The notes: a model not told the origin generated them from the sequence alone. A stretch of DNA of 64,000 nucleotides from Plantago major (GCA_026545765.1 CM048840.1:18666765-18730764); one strand, 5' to 3'. Counted from the stretch's first letter, positions 33,661-46,442 are shown. Made by a program: numbers and translations.

Positions 33661-35089
33661 TGTTAGGAATATCTGTTAGTATTTTGATCACTCATCACAT
33701 GTTCTTATCTTAGCCAGAAAGGTGATTAAGTACTCCTGGTTCACTTGACATTGTAAAAGAGGAAATCACTGAGTATGATTAGTCTAGTAAATCTTGTATT
33801 AGGATTATAGGTCTCTGAGTGTAATTTTTATTTCAAGAAGACCATGAAGATCAATCCTAGCAATGGAGCTTTTCTGAAGATTAGAAGACTGAAGATTGCA
33901 CAAGGTTTATGAAGACACAAAGGTTTAGTCTAACTCAGAAAGACTATGTCCTTAATCCTTTCTTAAGTATATTAACTTACTTTCGAAATATGATTCTGGA
34001 CATATGAAATCATGAGTATGGAGCATGCAAGCCATCAGAAAGGCTCATGTATCCGTTGAGACTAAAGGACAATGATAAAGATTATGCATTAAATGCATCG
34101 CGTAAATCTTGCAAAAATCAGTCCTCTCTGAAAAATGAGATAGTGACTTCTGAGTACATAGTTCAGGATATAAATGGATATAATTTGATAGAGAGCACAA
34201 CGGATACAATTCAAACGCCTCTCAAATATATCTATATATATCACACACTTAGATGCTTGAAGAACATACCTTATAACGCTCTATCTTGCAAACTTACCAT
34301 CAAGCAAAGTATTCTCTCAAGCACTCTACTACCCTTTCTGAAAGCTTTCTGTTGCTTGAAGAATCACTAGTAGTTCTAAGTTGTCCTGAACCTTAATAAG
34401 AGATTGTTATTCGTGAAAGAGTTGAACTATTAGATACCCTTTCTGAAGCTCATTCTCCAGAACAGACACCAATTACTTGGGTCAGTAAAGAGCAGACTGA
34501 CATCCACTGAACAAGTGTATTAAGTAGTCTTGTTCTATTAGGCTCTCTGAAAACATAACTGAAAAGTTGTACGAGAAGCCTCTCTGACAAAACCTTATAA
34601 CCAACACCATCAAGGCGTGGAGTAGAGGAAGTACTTGATTTGGGAAATCAGGGAATAACTCCAAGGTTATCTGAGTAGAGGAAGTACTTAGCTCTAGGAG
34701 CTGGGGAATAACTCAGGGGGAACATTTGGTTGGGAACCATTTGTTTAGGAATCTTAGAATAGGATTATTGTAAGGTGAACTCAATTATCTGTTCTAGTGA
34801 ATTCTAGGTCTCAGAAAGACCGAAGTGGATTAGTTGGAGGATTACGCCACCTCCAGATACCACTATACTTGTTGTGTCATTTACCTTTCTGTATTTACAT
34901 TTCAGCAAAGCACACACACATACTTATTGTTTCTGCATTTACCTATCTTAAAGTCTTCCGCGCTCTGAATTTAAGTATCAGAAACCCCCAGGTTTCTGAG
35001 AAACTGTGTTTATCGACAAAAGTTTTAAAAGACTATTCACCCCCCCCCCCTCTAGTCTTTTAATTACTTTGCCGTTATCTGGACCAACA
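33661..35089. repeat. Solo LTR of another LTR element (1429 bp), inside D
   Basis: TGTTAGGAATATC...TGGACCAACA flanked by the duplication TAGAT (33656-33660 and 35090-35094), inserted just after the pol stop of D. No internal coding sequence, so it arose by LTR-LTR recombination. Its end TCACCCCCC...TCTAGTCTTTT recalls Ty1/copia SIRE/Maximus LTRs; that assignment is a guess. Nearly identical to 41896-43327. Confidence 0.9.
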
Positions 35090-35094
35090 TAGAT

Positions 35095-35816
35095 TCTAAC
35101 TATCTATTACACGGAACTCCGCCAGTTCTATTTTTTGATGATCCTTTTGTCATTGGCCATAGAGCCCGCACGTTGTAATTGAATTTCCGGCAAATCAATA
35201 CAACCTCTATCTTTCGATTTGTGATTTTTCGATTTATGCATCTAAGATTTAACGTTCATTTAACGACGAGAAGGAAATCAAGGGATTTTATTCATACAAA
35301 GATGAATTATACATAATCCTGTCTGTGCAACTTATAATCTCGGATCGTTATCCGGACTTACGGACGCAATACGAAAAATGCAGAAAATGTCTCCGGGGAT
35401 ACGTCATCTCCCATCGAAAATCGTTCCCCCGTCGGGAAAAGCATCTTCCATATCAAGCGGCAAGTCTGGTTTCCGCGGAGGCCAGGAACTCGATCTACCG
35501 GCACACAGGAAAATGGTTAAACGTGATGGAATCCCTCATGATACCACCGAAACATGGTGACGTAGATCCAGTGTTCGGGGGAGAGCAAAGTGCAGAGAGA
35601 TAAAGATCTCTGCCTAACCGTCTTTAATGACTCCAACTCTCTCGAAATTAGGAAACCATTGCCAATTCAAGAGAGATTAGAGCCACTAAAGTAGGATGGG
35701 AAGAAAAGAGAAGAGATCCGGCTTCGATGATTTACAAGCCATGATCCCAAAGACAAGAAGAGAAGAGTTTGGGATCAGTTTACATGGTTTTGGCACTGGG
35801 GTCGTGCCTTTTTATA
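35095..35816 (-). pseudogene. Putative aORF3 region, copy D
   Basis: On the minus strand a TATAAAAA box at 35816-35809 is followed by a short ORF near 35741 (MACKSSKPDLFSFLPILL), then sequence matching B 10270-10970. A stretch of about 650 bases present in B and C is absent here. The final block (MEDAFPDGG at about 35446) has an indel soon after compared with B (MEKAFPGGG), so the 103-codon frame is not preserved. Evidence for a real protein is weak. Confidence 0.28.
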
Positions 35817-36149
35817 GACCACTCCAACCAATCAACGTCCGCCATGCAAACAGATTGATGTCAAGAATGAGCCACCCGCTTGAGTCAATAAAGGTTGGGT
35901 TATCTGAACAAACCCAAACAAGCCCATTAATCACGTCCGAAATTTGAATTTGTTAACCGCCTTACGACAATAAGTGCATCAACATAATCTGACGAAGCAC
36001 GAAAGAGAAAAAGGTGGCGATCTCATCCGATGAAAAGTAGTTCGAATTTTATAGACAAAATTATCCGAACATTTACATACGAGAGGTACAATCTGAAAAG
36101 GTCCAAGGATAAGTACATACTTCTACGGGGCATACCCCACCTTGTTCCT

Positions 36150-36431
36150 TCACCAGATTCCAGAAGTCGAGCCTTGGGATTCCGAGCCACCACCTCGGTC
36201 CTGACGAGCTTGCTGCTGCATTCGGATCCTCCTACGGATCAACTTCAGCATCCGCTCCCTCTCTTCCTCGGCTAACCTCCTAGATATTCCCGGACATCGA
36301 GGGGGATCGCCTTCAAAATCAAGAATGATCGGGTCATCCGTAGTCCCTCAGCCAGGGTAAATTGGCGGATGCATATTCCCGCAAGCACAATTTACCCAAT
36401 GATGATATTCGTCCTCATCGGATTCAGACAT
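36150..36431 (-). pseudogene. Antisense small ORF aORF2, copy D
   Basis: Starts MSESDEDEYHHWVNCACGN at 36431. A TGA replaces codon 28 after IYPG, after which the frame stays open to TGA at 36152-36150: 93 codons, the same length as B, no indels. Tail QQQARQDRGGGSESQGST. Start, length and tail agree with B and C. Gene orientation is opposite to gag-pol. Family unknown. Confidence 0.68.
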
Positions 36432-36529
36432 CCTGCAGGAGTTTGCCTCTTTTGGAAAATGGAGTGGGTTAAACAAAAGGAAGATTGGAGAAGAGTACAG
36501 CAGTGAAAAAGGAAGAATTACCACACCCT

Positions 36530-36537
36530 TATTTATA
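36530..36537 (-). promoter_or_regulatory. TATA box before aORF2, copy D
   Basis: TATAAATA on the minus strand, 98 bases before the aORF2 start, in a block conserved with B and C. Confidence 0.6.
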
Positions 36538-36962
36538 GTCGCGACGGGTCTTTACGATCTCGCCACTTGTCGATCATCCGACGACTGGGAAGATGAAAAG
36601 ACGCAGTAATCATGACTATTTCACTGTTTCACCTTCCTCCTTCTAGAAGAATTACGCATTTCAACGAACGAACGATCCGTGGATCGACGGGACGCTGATT
36701 CGATTTCTACATCGGATGCCATCTACAGCGATCCGTGCTCTTAAGAGATGTGTAATTTATGATAACTCAGCATATGAACGATAGATAAAAAGGAAGCAGA
36801 GAAGAGAGCAAGTAATAATTCGGAAGCATAGGAGGTTTAGCTCCTCGGTTAAATACGAATCAAAGCAATAGTACATGGCGACATTCCGTGCCATCAAAAG
36901 ATACAAATCCAACAGAAAAATTCAGCAAGTACAGAATTTCAACGGGGCATACCCCGGACTTC

Positions 36963-39760
36963 TCACTGAGGTCCGGCTTGGCTCGGACCAGCTTCACCAG
37001 CTTGGGGCGGATCGACAGGGGGCGTGTTGGAGACGACTTGCGCAGCAAGGGATTCAACAAGATTGAACAAGTTGAAATCCGCGGGAAGGCCAACGACCCG
37101 GGAAGGCAGGAAGAACCACTTCTTTAGGAAAGCCCGGTAATTATCGAAAGGTACAAAGCATACCTTTCGGAGGGCATCTAGGACCCACCTCGGGAGGAAG
37201 GGCCCGCCGTTTTGAATCTCGATCTCACCCTCCTCGGTGACTAGTTCCGCAAACTCACACGCGGCCAACTGTTCATCCGAGACACTGTCGACAGGGACCT
37301 CCACACCATTAGCATCTGCAGAAGGGATTAACCCTTCCGCCTTCCAGTCGAAGTACGGTGGAAGTAGTCCCTTGGACTGCAGCAGCCCGATAGCGGACAC
37401 GAACCCATCCAGGCGGGAGACATCGGATTTGTCCGCCGTCAAGAACTTGAAGGAGTCAGACTCCTTGAAGTCACGACCAGCCTGAAGACGGGCCTATTGG
37501 AGGCCTCCGAGCAGCATATCCTTGGAATCCAGGAAAGCCTTCATCGACTTGTCGACAAAGTTCTCCTGCCAGTCGAGGTCCGCCTTGATTTCTTCCCAGC
37601 TGGCCCTCAGCTTATTGAACTTCACTTCTCGCTCTTTCAGCTGCATCTCCAACTGCTTCACCTTCTCTGCCTCATCTGCGGATGTGGCCACAGCCTTGTG
37701 CAGGTCCTCCTCAATAGTAGCGCGTTCGCCGGCCTTCCATTGCATGGCCCTGACGAAACATCCGAGCTGGGAGAGATCCGCAAGGATATAAGTTACATTT
37801 CTATTATACTAAGAACAAGCCAAGGAGACCATGGAAAGATTACTTACCCGCTGGTATAGCCCATCCAGCCCTCCGACCCGCTCAACCTCAGGGAGTCCAC
37901 AAGCCTGATCATACTCCTTATCGAGAGCAGCTTGGTCAACAGGCAAGACATCGGACAATTGCTGTCTCTTTGTTGCGGGGGGCACCTCCGAGGTTGCTCC
38001 CCTCTTGCGTCCCGAGGTAATAGCGTCCTGCATCAACACCTCCATTTGGTGGTGGAGGAGCAAAAGCTCGACTTTGAGCAATGGCGCCCGAGTGGCGGGG
38101 CTTTGCCTTGTCGGCACCGCCAAGGCCCGTGAATCCTCTCCACTTTCTTCCTCGCGGCAAACACTGCGGCATTCTTCGGATCCGACATAGGAAGACCCGC
38201 GGAAGTGTTGATGATTTTGGTCCTCTGACCAGCGGCGACCTCCAAGACTTGTTGCTCCCTCTGCAACCTTTTCTTTTCACGGAGCGTGGTCATGATGTAG
38301 TCGAACCAGTGAGCTGCACAATAAAACAAAGGCGTCAGATACATATATGTTAAAGAAGGATTATCAGAATTGCGGAAATACGTAATCAAAACAGAGTATC
38401 CCGAAGAAGAAAGAGCACAAAGTTTCAAGTCAAAAAATCCTTACTAAAGTCCGTCTTCCCTCCAACCTCCACTGCGTCTGTTAGTCCGCACAGATAGGGA
38501 AGTGGTTGACAGATCAATCCGTGGAATAGATAAGCAGGTGGGTCATGCTTTTTATGGATCGCTGCCACCCACGGAGCCACGTTCTTCGGAAGGGGGCCAA
38601 TCCGGGATGCTCTCCCTTAGGAACTTTGTTGGCAGTCCCCATTGTTCCCGCTGTCTCTCGGACGCCCCAGGTTTCAGAGCCATTCGTACGAAAACGTACC
38701 TATCCCACCACTTCGATCCCAACGACGAAATGGAGTCCGAAATGAAGTTATAGGGTTTCCTATTCACAAAAGTATAGAAGAGGGGATTCCCCGGACTGAA
38801 CGAAACATGAAAGAGCTGCCTGAAGTTCTCAAAATTTATCGCCTTTCTTCTTACAAAAAACGACGAAGCAGATAAGGTTACCCAAGGACTTTGGGATAAC
38901 CTGACTCGGACCAATCCCAATGTGGTTCAGAATATGCTTCAGTTCCGTTGCAATTGGGATCTTCCACCCACAAGCAAAAGCTACCTCGTGCACACACATA
39001 TACCCGACGGGCGGATTGTAAAAGGCGTGTCCGGGCTCTAGAACCATGATTTCTACGGAATCGGGGATCTCCCACTTCCGCCTCCATTCTGGAATATCCT
39101 CCGCTTAAACCCTTGATGGGCATGTAGGAAGAAGTCCGTCAGTATTTAGTTCTCCAAATTCGTCCGCTATCACAATGGATGCAGACGGGGAACTTGATTA
39201 CAGCGACCTTGCCACGCCCTCAACTAATGGAAGGTCGGATTAAACGGCGCAGCGAGATGTAATGCAATCCACGACCAAGGCCTAGGGGACGAGCGACAGG
39301 AGATCCTTCTTCTCCTTCCTCCTCCTCCTCGTCTTCCTCCACCTCATCGACACCTTCGGGTCTCCCAGACGTGCTTGGGTTGGACAGGCCTGTTTCCGCT
39401 ACAACATGGTCTTCCACCCCAGCCTCGAACATCTCGACTTCATCAGCCTCCCGACCGTTGTCACCTTCCCGCTCCACATGCAGTTCGTTCGGATCCCCGG
39501 ATGTCCCAACACCACCTATAGTCCGAGATTGGACTAACGACCTAGTCCTAGCAAGATCACCCTGACCCGCTGCAACGTCAGCCTGTGCTTCTGCCGCACC
39601 ACGGACTCCTTGCCCAGCATCAGAGTCCCTGGACGACCCAAGGTCCACAACTAGGAAATCTCCCACGGACAAGGTCAAATCCACGGACCATTCCCTAAGT
39701 TCATCGTGCATCATTGTAGCCTGGTGCCTCGTGCTGGTTCTGACTATCACTCCCGGACAT
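36963..39760 (-). pseudogene. Antisense aORF1, copy D (Transposase_28-like, spliced)
   Basis: Start codon at 39760 (MSGSDSQNQHEAP) after a leader intron (39762-40270). Two coding introns at 38444-38314 and 37847-37767, with the same sites as in B and C. The acidic segment is shorter than in C (about 10 Glu near 39330). The Transposase_28-like domain (PPVGYMCVHEVAFACGWK, GIGPSQVIPKSLG) lies at about 39040-38445, the coiled coil at about 37720-37500, and the end GPSQAGPQ with stop at 36965-36963. Frame breaks near 39705, 39220, 38830 and 38130. It is convergent with the gag-pol transcript and lies between integrase and the polypurine tract. Function unknown. Confidence 0.78.
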
Positions 39761-40463
39761 CCTAGGGCAGAAGGAAACGAGTCAGAAACGATAGTGGTGA
39801 TTGTCCGAGAGTTGGTTTAGGTATCTTCTTAAGTCAAAGAAAGCCTACGAAGTTCTACTTAACCAGGTTTTTCTACATGAAGTCTAGTCTCGGCACTAGT
39901 GGCACTAACTCGCACATCAAACGCCATCGGCACTATCGTCTACCCTACCCGGCACGCTAAGCGAGGACAATTTACGGAAGACTGTGTGCTAATTGGCACC
40001 AACACATTACCCAATAAGCATGCATAATCAAATTTTGGTTACAGTGAGCATGACACAGGAGATGAATCAACAGGATACTGGCAATAAAATTGGCACGCAA
40101 CAGTACAAAGGAGAATTGTTTCAACTAAGAACGCTGCTAAAGCCTATCACTCGCAACATCGGCAAATAAGGACTCGACAATTTTATATTCGAGCAGGGCA
40201 AAAACATACGAGCAGGTAGTACGCATATCACGAAAAGGAGAGAACTTAGGAGGAGTGAAGACGTACTTACTTAACAAAGTTGACTGGACAAATTTGAACG
40301 GATGACTGAGCCTTGCTGCTTCTCCGAGGGTACGGATTCGAAGAAGAAATTTCAGAATTCTACGAGTTTTACTTGCTCGGATGGGTCTTCAATTGCTCGG
40401 ACTACTTGTGATTGCTCTGAGTTTTGATGTTGCTAAAAGTGTGAAAGTGATTGATGAGCTGAC

Positions 40464-40471
40464 TATTTATA
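40464..40471 (-). promoter_or_regulatory. TATA box of aORF1, copy D
   Basis: TATAAATA on the minus strand, matching the C box at 16189. The leader intron donor AA|GTAAGT follows at 40270. Confidence 0.6.
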
Positions 40472-41060
40472 AGGGCAATTTGGGGAAATCCAAGAGTCAC
40501 ACCACTTGGATTTGAATCACAGCCGTTGATCCTCTCCAATCCAAGGGTTGTGCCGGTTCGCGAGTGGATGGCTGTCAGTACCCCGCATTTAATGCTTGAC
40601 AGACGCGTCACATCAATCGGGCTTAGAACCCCGACCGTTGATGTCGTTCCGATCCGACGATCGTGTCACTTTACCCGGGATCTTTCCCCCGTGGGCCGGA
40701 CGGACAACCTATTGGGCCTCTTTGATTTATGGATCAGCGGCCCGGGAGGACCAGTTCAACAATCGGTCCAACGGATAGCTTCCCATTCACTCTTCCACAG
40801 AGGGCTACGTCAAATCCTAACCGTACTCGGATCTATATATCTCGGATACAAATACCTTTTCCATCTACAGTCCGAGCTATTACATAACTCGGACTGTAGA
40901 AGGAAAAGGGGGGGGAGAGAGATATATTGAATTCCTAAGAACACGGATGACGGATCTCAACAAAAAGGATTTTTTTCCTTTTTTCAGTTAACGATTCAGA
41001 CACGCTCCACAACACACTTGTTCTTTTCATAGTTACCAACTATCTTCTACTAAGATACTT

Positions 41061-41078
41061 GGAAACTAGGGGGACATA
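41061..41078 (+). other. Polypurine tract of element D
   Basis: GGAAACTAGGGGGACATA directly before the 3' LTR, identical to that of C. Confidence 0.85.
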
Positions 41079-43369
41079 TGTTGTTACGGACATGTGTCCA
41101 ATCCGTTAAGGGCGCCATAGAGCGTGTCCTAAAGCGCATCACGGCTTAAATAGCCAATTCAGTACTGGTCCGACCTCACATGGTCCGGCCAAAGTGAATC
41201 AACCAGTACGCTAGAGTCACTGTGCCCTCACAGCAAGTCCGAGCTAGCTGGAGAAGGGACTTCCAAACCTGGCTACGTCAGTACAGAGATGCCAAACGGA
41301 CCGGACGAGAGAATCTCGGACGCCACCATCACATTAAGACCAAAACGTATATAACAGAACCACTGAGATACTTCCGTGAGACTCTTGGCTCGGACATCCA
41401 GAGTTACCCAAGGGCAGATCAACCAAGGCATGATCATCCGAGGGACTGACATGGACCCAACGGGCGGAACAGTATTCTCAGAGGGAAAAGGTCCAAACTA
41501 CCCTCCCAGGCCCATTGATTAGTATTGGGTACTGTTCACTAATGGGCCATGGGCCAAAGGTAGCATTGGTGTCCAAATCTGAAGCGTACACTTAGCATCA
41601 TCTTATGGGCGACCTCATAAGGTACGATAACTATAAATATAGCACAAGGTCCAAGACCTTAAAGGAGCAAGATAAAAGTGACATCTGTGTGATAATCCCT
41701 CATAACTATTACATTGAGAGTTTCCAACTCTCTCTTGAGTAAAGTCTCTTACCGGATTGACATAGGCAATCCGGGTAACCCATTCTAACCCCCCCCCCCC
41801 TCCCACACTTAGTCCTTTCAGGTACTCAAGCTCAGACCGGTACTATGTCGGACTTTAAGTCAGGGGCGGGGCTTAGACTAGGTTGCTTGTAATAGTGTTA
41901 GGAATATCTGTTAGTATTTTGATCATTCATCACATGTTCTTATCTTTGCCAGAAAGGTGATTAAGTACTCTTAGTTCACTTGAACATTGTAAAAGAGGAA
42001 ATCACTGAGTATGATTAGTCTAGTAAATCTTGTATTAGGATTATAGGTCTCTGAATGTAATTTTTATTTCCAAGAAGACCATGAAGATCAATCCTAGCAA
42101 TGGAGCTTTTCTGAAGATTACAAGACCGGAGATTGCACAAGATTTATGAAGACACCAAGGTTTAGTCTCACTCGGAAAGACTATGTCCTTAATCCTTTCT
42201 TAAGTGCATTTAGTTACTTTTGAAACAAGATTCTGGAACATATGACATCATGAGTATGGAGCATGCAAGCCATCAGAAAGGCTAATGTATCCGTTGAAGA
42301 CTACAGGACAAGAAATAGTACATGTGCATTAATTGCATCGGCAGAAAAGCCGCTAAAGCACAGTCCTCTCTGAGATATGAGACAAGGACTTCTGAGTACT
42401 CATTTCAAGATAAGTATAGACTGAATTTGAATTGTGTCTAACGGATAACATCCCAACGACTCTCTAATTCATCTATAAATATCACACACTTAGATGCTGA
42501 GAAATACAACGACCAAAGAACGATCTAACTTGCAAACTTACAATCTAGCAAAGTATTCTCTCAAGCATTCTACTACCATTTCTGAAAGCTTTCTGTTGCT
42601 TGAAGAATCACTAGTAGTTCTAAGTTGTCCTGAACCTTAACAAGAGATTGTTATTCGTGAAAGAGTTGAACTATCAGATAACCTTTCTGAAGCTCATTCT
42701 CCATAACGGACATCAATTACTTGGGTCAGTAAAGAGCAGATTGCCATACACTGAACAAGTGTATTAAGTAGTTTTGTTCTACTAGGCTCTCTGGAAACAT
42801 AACTGAAAAGTTATACAAGAAGCCTCTCTGACAAACCTTATAACCAACACCATCAAGGCGTGGAGTAGAGGAAGTACTTGATTTGGGAAATCAGGGAATA
42901 ACTCCAAGGTTATCTGAGTAGAGGAAGTACTTAGCTCTAGGAGCTGGGGAATAACTCAGGGGGAACATTTGGTTGGGAACCATTTGTTTAGGAATCTTAG
43001 AATAGGATTATTGTAAGGTGAACTCAATTATCTGTTCTAGTGAATTCTAGGTCTCAGAAAGACCGAAGTGGATTAGTTGGAGGATTACGCCACCTCCAGA
43101 TACCACTATACTTGCTGTGTTATTTACCTTCAGATTTATCTTCAAAGAAAGCACACACACTTACTTATTGTTTCTGCACTTACCTATCTTAAAGTCTTCC
43201 GCGCTCTGAATTTAAGTATCAGAAACCCCCCGGTTTCTGAGAAACTGTGTTTATCGACAAAAGTTTAAAAGACTATTCACCCCCCCCCCCCCTCTAGTCT
43301 TTTACTTTGCCGTTATCTGGACCAACAAATAGTTTAGTTAGTTAGTGTTCGAGGTTTTACCCCTCAGCA
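41079..43369 (+). repeat. 3' LTR of element D, split by a solo LTR
   Basis: First part 41079-41895, last part 43333-43369 (ending CCTCAGCA). The sum of 854 bp equals the 5' LTR within one base. The outer flank is AGTTT, the target duplication. Confidence 0.93.
41896..43327. repeat. Second solo LTR (1432 bp) inside D's 3' LTR
   Basis: TGTTAGGAATATC...TGGACCAACA, duplication AATAG at 41891-41895 and 43328-43332. Same family and orientation as 33661-35089. Contains no ORF of note. Confidence 0.92.
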
Positions 43370-43374
43370 AGTTT

Positions 43375-44258
43375 CTCCCTTTTATTTATTATTTTTCAAT
43401 ATTTTCTCTCTTTTTTTTTTCAATCACAGATTCATTGATTTATATAAAAACCCTTAACACACATAGTGTAATTGAGTACTTAATTTAAGTTAAATTGAAC
43501 CGATTTGTGATACGCATGTAAATTAGACTTAAATTTAAAAAAAAACAATATGTTTTATTCATTCTAATTCTAAGCCCTAACGCAACTCCAACAAAAGTAA
43601 TTCATCATTAAAAAAACTCAATTTGTCCTCTCTAATTAAATTTCAAGCCCTAAATCAACCCCAACAGAATCAATTCATCATTAAAAAATCTCAATATGTC
43701 ATCTCCAATAAATTCAAAACCCTAATCGAACTCCAACAAAATCAATTCATCATTAAAGAAAAAAAAACAACGATAACCAATATTTCTTCTCCATCTGCTT
43801 TAATCAAATTGGAACAGATCAATTCTAAGACATTAGCCTCACGTTTAACCTGGCAAAATATCATGGAACAAAATTCTCGCCCCCCTATTCAGACTTTGCT
43901 CAACCGTAGAATCAAAATTTATAATTGAAAATCTAAATTTCTATTAATTTCTTGTTAAATAGATGGGTGGAGTATTAAATATTTAATAAATGCTCTATTT
44001 TTTAAATTTCATTATTTCATTTTATCATCTTTAATAAATATATTTTTTATTTTAGTGAATAAAATAATTTATTTAATTAATAATAATAATCTAGATTGGT
44101 GTCTATAGATTTGTCTTGTCACGGTGAATTCAAATATATGTTCACGATATTTTTCGGAGTTTTGTAGAATAAATTTATATTAGATTTAATAAAAACTATA
44201 CATGCAGCCAACAAACAAAAAATAAATAGTGGAAGATATACCGGTTGAAAATGATGAT
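43375..44258. other. Right spacer with a 73-bp tandem repeat
   Basis: AT-rich. About 43560-43760 holds three units of 72-73 bp (AATTCATCATTAAA at 43599, 43672 and 43744, with an CCCTAA...CCAACA part). A unit with GGTGTCTATAGATTTGTC near 44098 belongs to a dispersed repeat seen again at 46415, 46635 and 46985. An open frame at 43623-43928 is only the tandem repeat read through and is not taken as a gene. Confidence 0.75.
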
Positions 44259-46442
44259 GATTAAATAAATTAATTCAGAAAATAAGATAGTCAAAATTCC
44301 TTGTAGACAACGTTGGTCGTGGTGTCAGTCGGTAGTCATTCTTCATCCAATATTATATCATTGAGTGTTTATTTATGTTAATTATAAAAAAATGTAAAAA
44401 TAGGGTCCTACAGTACCTGACTTGTTAATTAGTAACAGATACATATTTTTTTACAAAAAAAATCTATCCCTCAAACGGAACCAAAATAAAATACAAAAGT
44501 ATACAACATAATCAATAAGGTTGTTCCCAACAATCTCGCAGCGATATGTGGTCACCCCACCACATACACACACACAAAATATTATACAAACGTAATTTTG
44601 CATGTTATACGGTTGTTTTTCCAACCCACCGGTTCCCAGCAACCCCGCGGTGGTATGCGTCACCCCACCAAAGACACGAAAATTATTATTCTACGAACAT
44701 AATTTTACATGGTACGGTTGTCCCCCCCCCTCCGGGCCCGTTATGGATGAAGAAAGTAAAGAGAAGATAGAAGAGAGTTTCCCCGCCTAGAGAGTAACTG
44801 CCGGACCCCCCACCCCTCCCGACCCGTCATGGAGATCAAGAAAGTACAAAGAAGATCGAAGACATTTTCCCGCTTTAGAGAGTATCATTAATCCCCGGGC
44901 TCGTTGTGGAGATCAGGAAAGTAGAGAGAAGATAGAAGAGAGTTTCCCACCTAGAGAGTATCAGATCCCCCATGCCCGTTATGTATCAAGAAAGTAGAAA
45001 GAAGATCTAAGAGAGTTTCCCCGCCTAGAGAGTATATGCAGACTCCCCCACCCCCGCCGGAAAAAATGTAGTTTTTACTAACCTAATCATAAAATATTGT
45101 GGTCGGGTCTTGTAACAAAGGTAACGGGTTCGAGTATATACCAGACCGGACCTGAACATCATTATTTCGAACAAGGTTGAAATTCGGGTTGGATAGAACC
45201 AGTCCTTCCAGCCAGAGATCGTAGAGAAGAGAAGCCTTATGCCTCATCCTACCGATCGAATCTTATATATAAAGAAAAGGAAATTGAAAGTCTTCACATG
45301 TAAAATGCTATTGATAGACATGTAAAGATCAACACACCACCAATTAGATCACGTGTGTCTCTTCTATTTTCTGGAACTGAAAAGAGCACGTCTAGTACAC
45401 GATTCATAGAACATTCTTAGAAGATCAGTTGAAGGGACTATGTCAAGCATAGATCCAAAGGTCCTCCTATATAGATTCATGCCCATTAAGAAAATTAGTG
45501 TGTGGGTGGCGATTTTGATGGAATTATAGGATTTACAAGATTTGAGTGATCACAATTATAAATAGTTACAAATGTTGAATATCATTGGCAGAATTATGTA
45601 ACCAAAATTGATTAAAATTGTAAATGTAACAGAACCAAATACGCATTAACTTGGAATCAAAATAAATTTTCACTGATTATAATTGTTTTGTAATTTTTTA
45701 ATCCAAAAAAATGAAAGTATTTCTCACATTGATTTGAGGCCAAAGTACTATAGCTAGAATTGATAATAAAAACTGGTCTTTATAATATATGAATATATCT
45801 CATCTTCACATGACTAAAAATTGAAAATTAATTTATTACTTTATTCTTTACCTTCTCACCTCTTCTACTTTATTCACTATCTCCTATGACTATTCATTAT
45901 CTTTCATACATAAGTATTTAGAGAAAAGTCGAAACCTAAATTCAAAAATAAAAAGAAACGTAGAGAGTTAATACAACTTAAAATGAATTTCTTTTTACAT
46001 TAATTTTGTATTAGAAAATGTCAAAGTAATTAGAAAGTGCTCCAAATATCATTTATGCACATGTCGATCATGTGTGTTTCAAAGTAAACCATCAACTTTA
46101 GAATATAGTAGAAAAATATATGAAAGTGCCCAGGATAACCGAAAGTGCACAAATGGTTTGGTCGTATGAATATGTATATGAGGCTAATCAAAATAGTCGT
46201 ATATTTTAGTTTCCAGAATGTTTGATGCTAAACTATTTAAAATGAGTATCTTTTTGAACGCTTGATGCTACGTTAATTATTTATAATGCGTTTTAATGAG
46301 TCGTTTTTAATTTTTAAAATTCCATTATTTCATTTTATCTTATTCAAGAAAATTATATTTTATTTTATTGAATAAAACAATTTATTTAATTAATAATAGT
46401 ATTCAAGATTGGTGTCTATAGATTCGTCTTATCACAACGAAT
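44259..46442. repeat. Right arm of the large inverted repeat
   Basis: Reverse complement of 24105-26368 with scattered substitutions and small indels. It includes four inverted tandem units (about 44735-45060; TTTCCCCGCCTAGAGAGTA). No gene seen. Confidence 0.85.

Larger units (their letters stand above)
26641..43369 (+). mobile_element. Tat-clade Ty3/gypsy LTR retrotransposon D (nearly complete)
   Basis: Both LTRs (855 and 854 bp without the insertion), primer site, gag, pol, antisense block and polypurine tract are present, with a 5-bp duplication AGTTT at 26636-26640 and 43370-43374. Total 16.7 kb including two solo LTRs of another family; about 13.9 kb without them. The two LTRs differ by roughly 25 positions by eye, about 3%. 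The coding region has one nonsense codon and several frameshifts, and the integrase has lost an active-site residue, so it would depend on relatives to move. Confidence 0.95.

Noticed and set aside
35325..35603. 92-codon plus-strand frame in the aORF3 region of D
   Set aside because: Not present as a frame in the matching part of B, and it lies opposite to the conserved antisense sequence.
43623..43928. 101-codon protein gene
   Set aside because: It reads through a 73-bp tandem repeat and a low-complexity AT region, with no start context or relatives.
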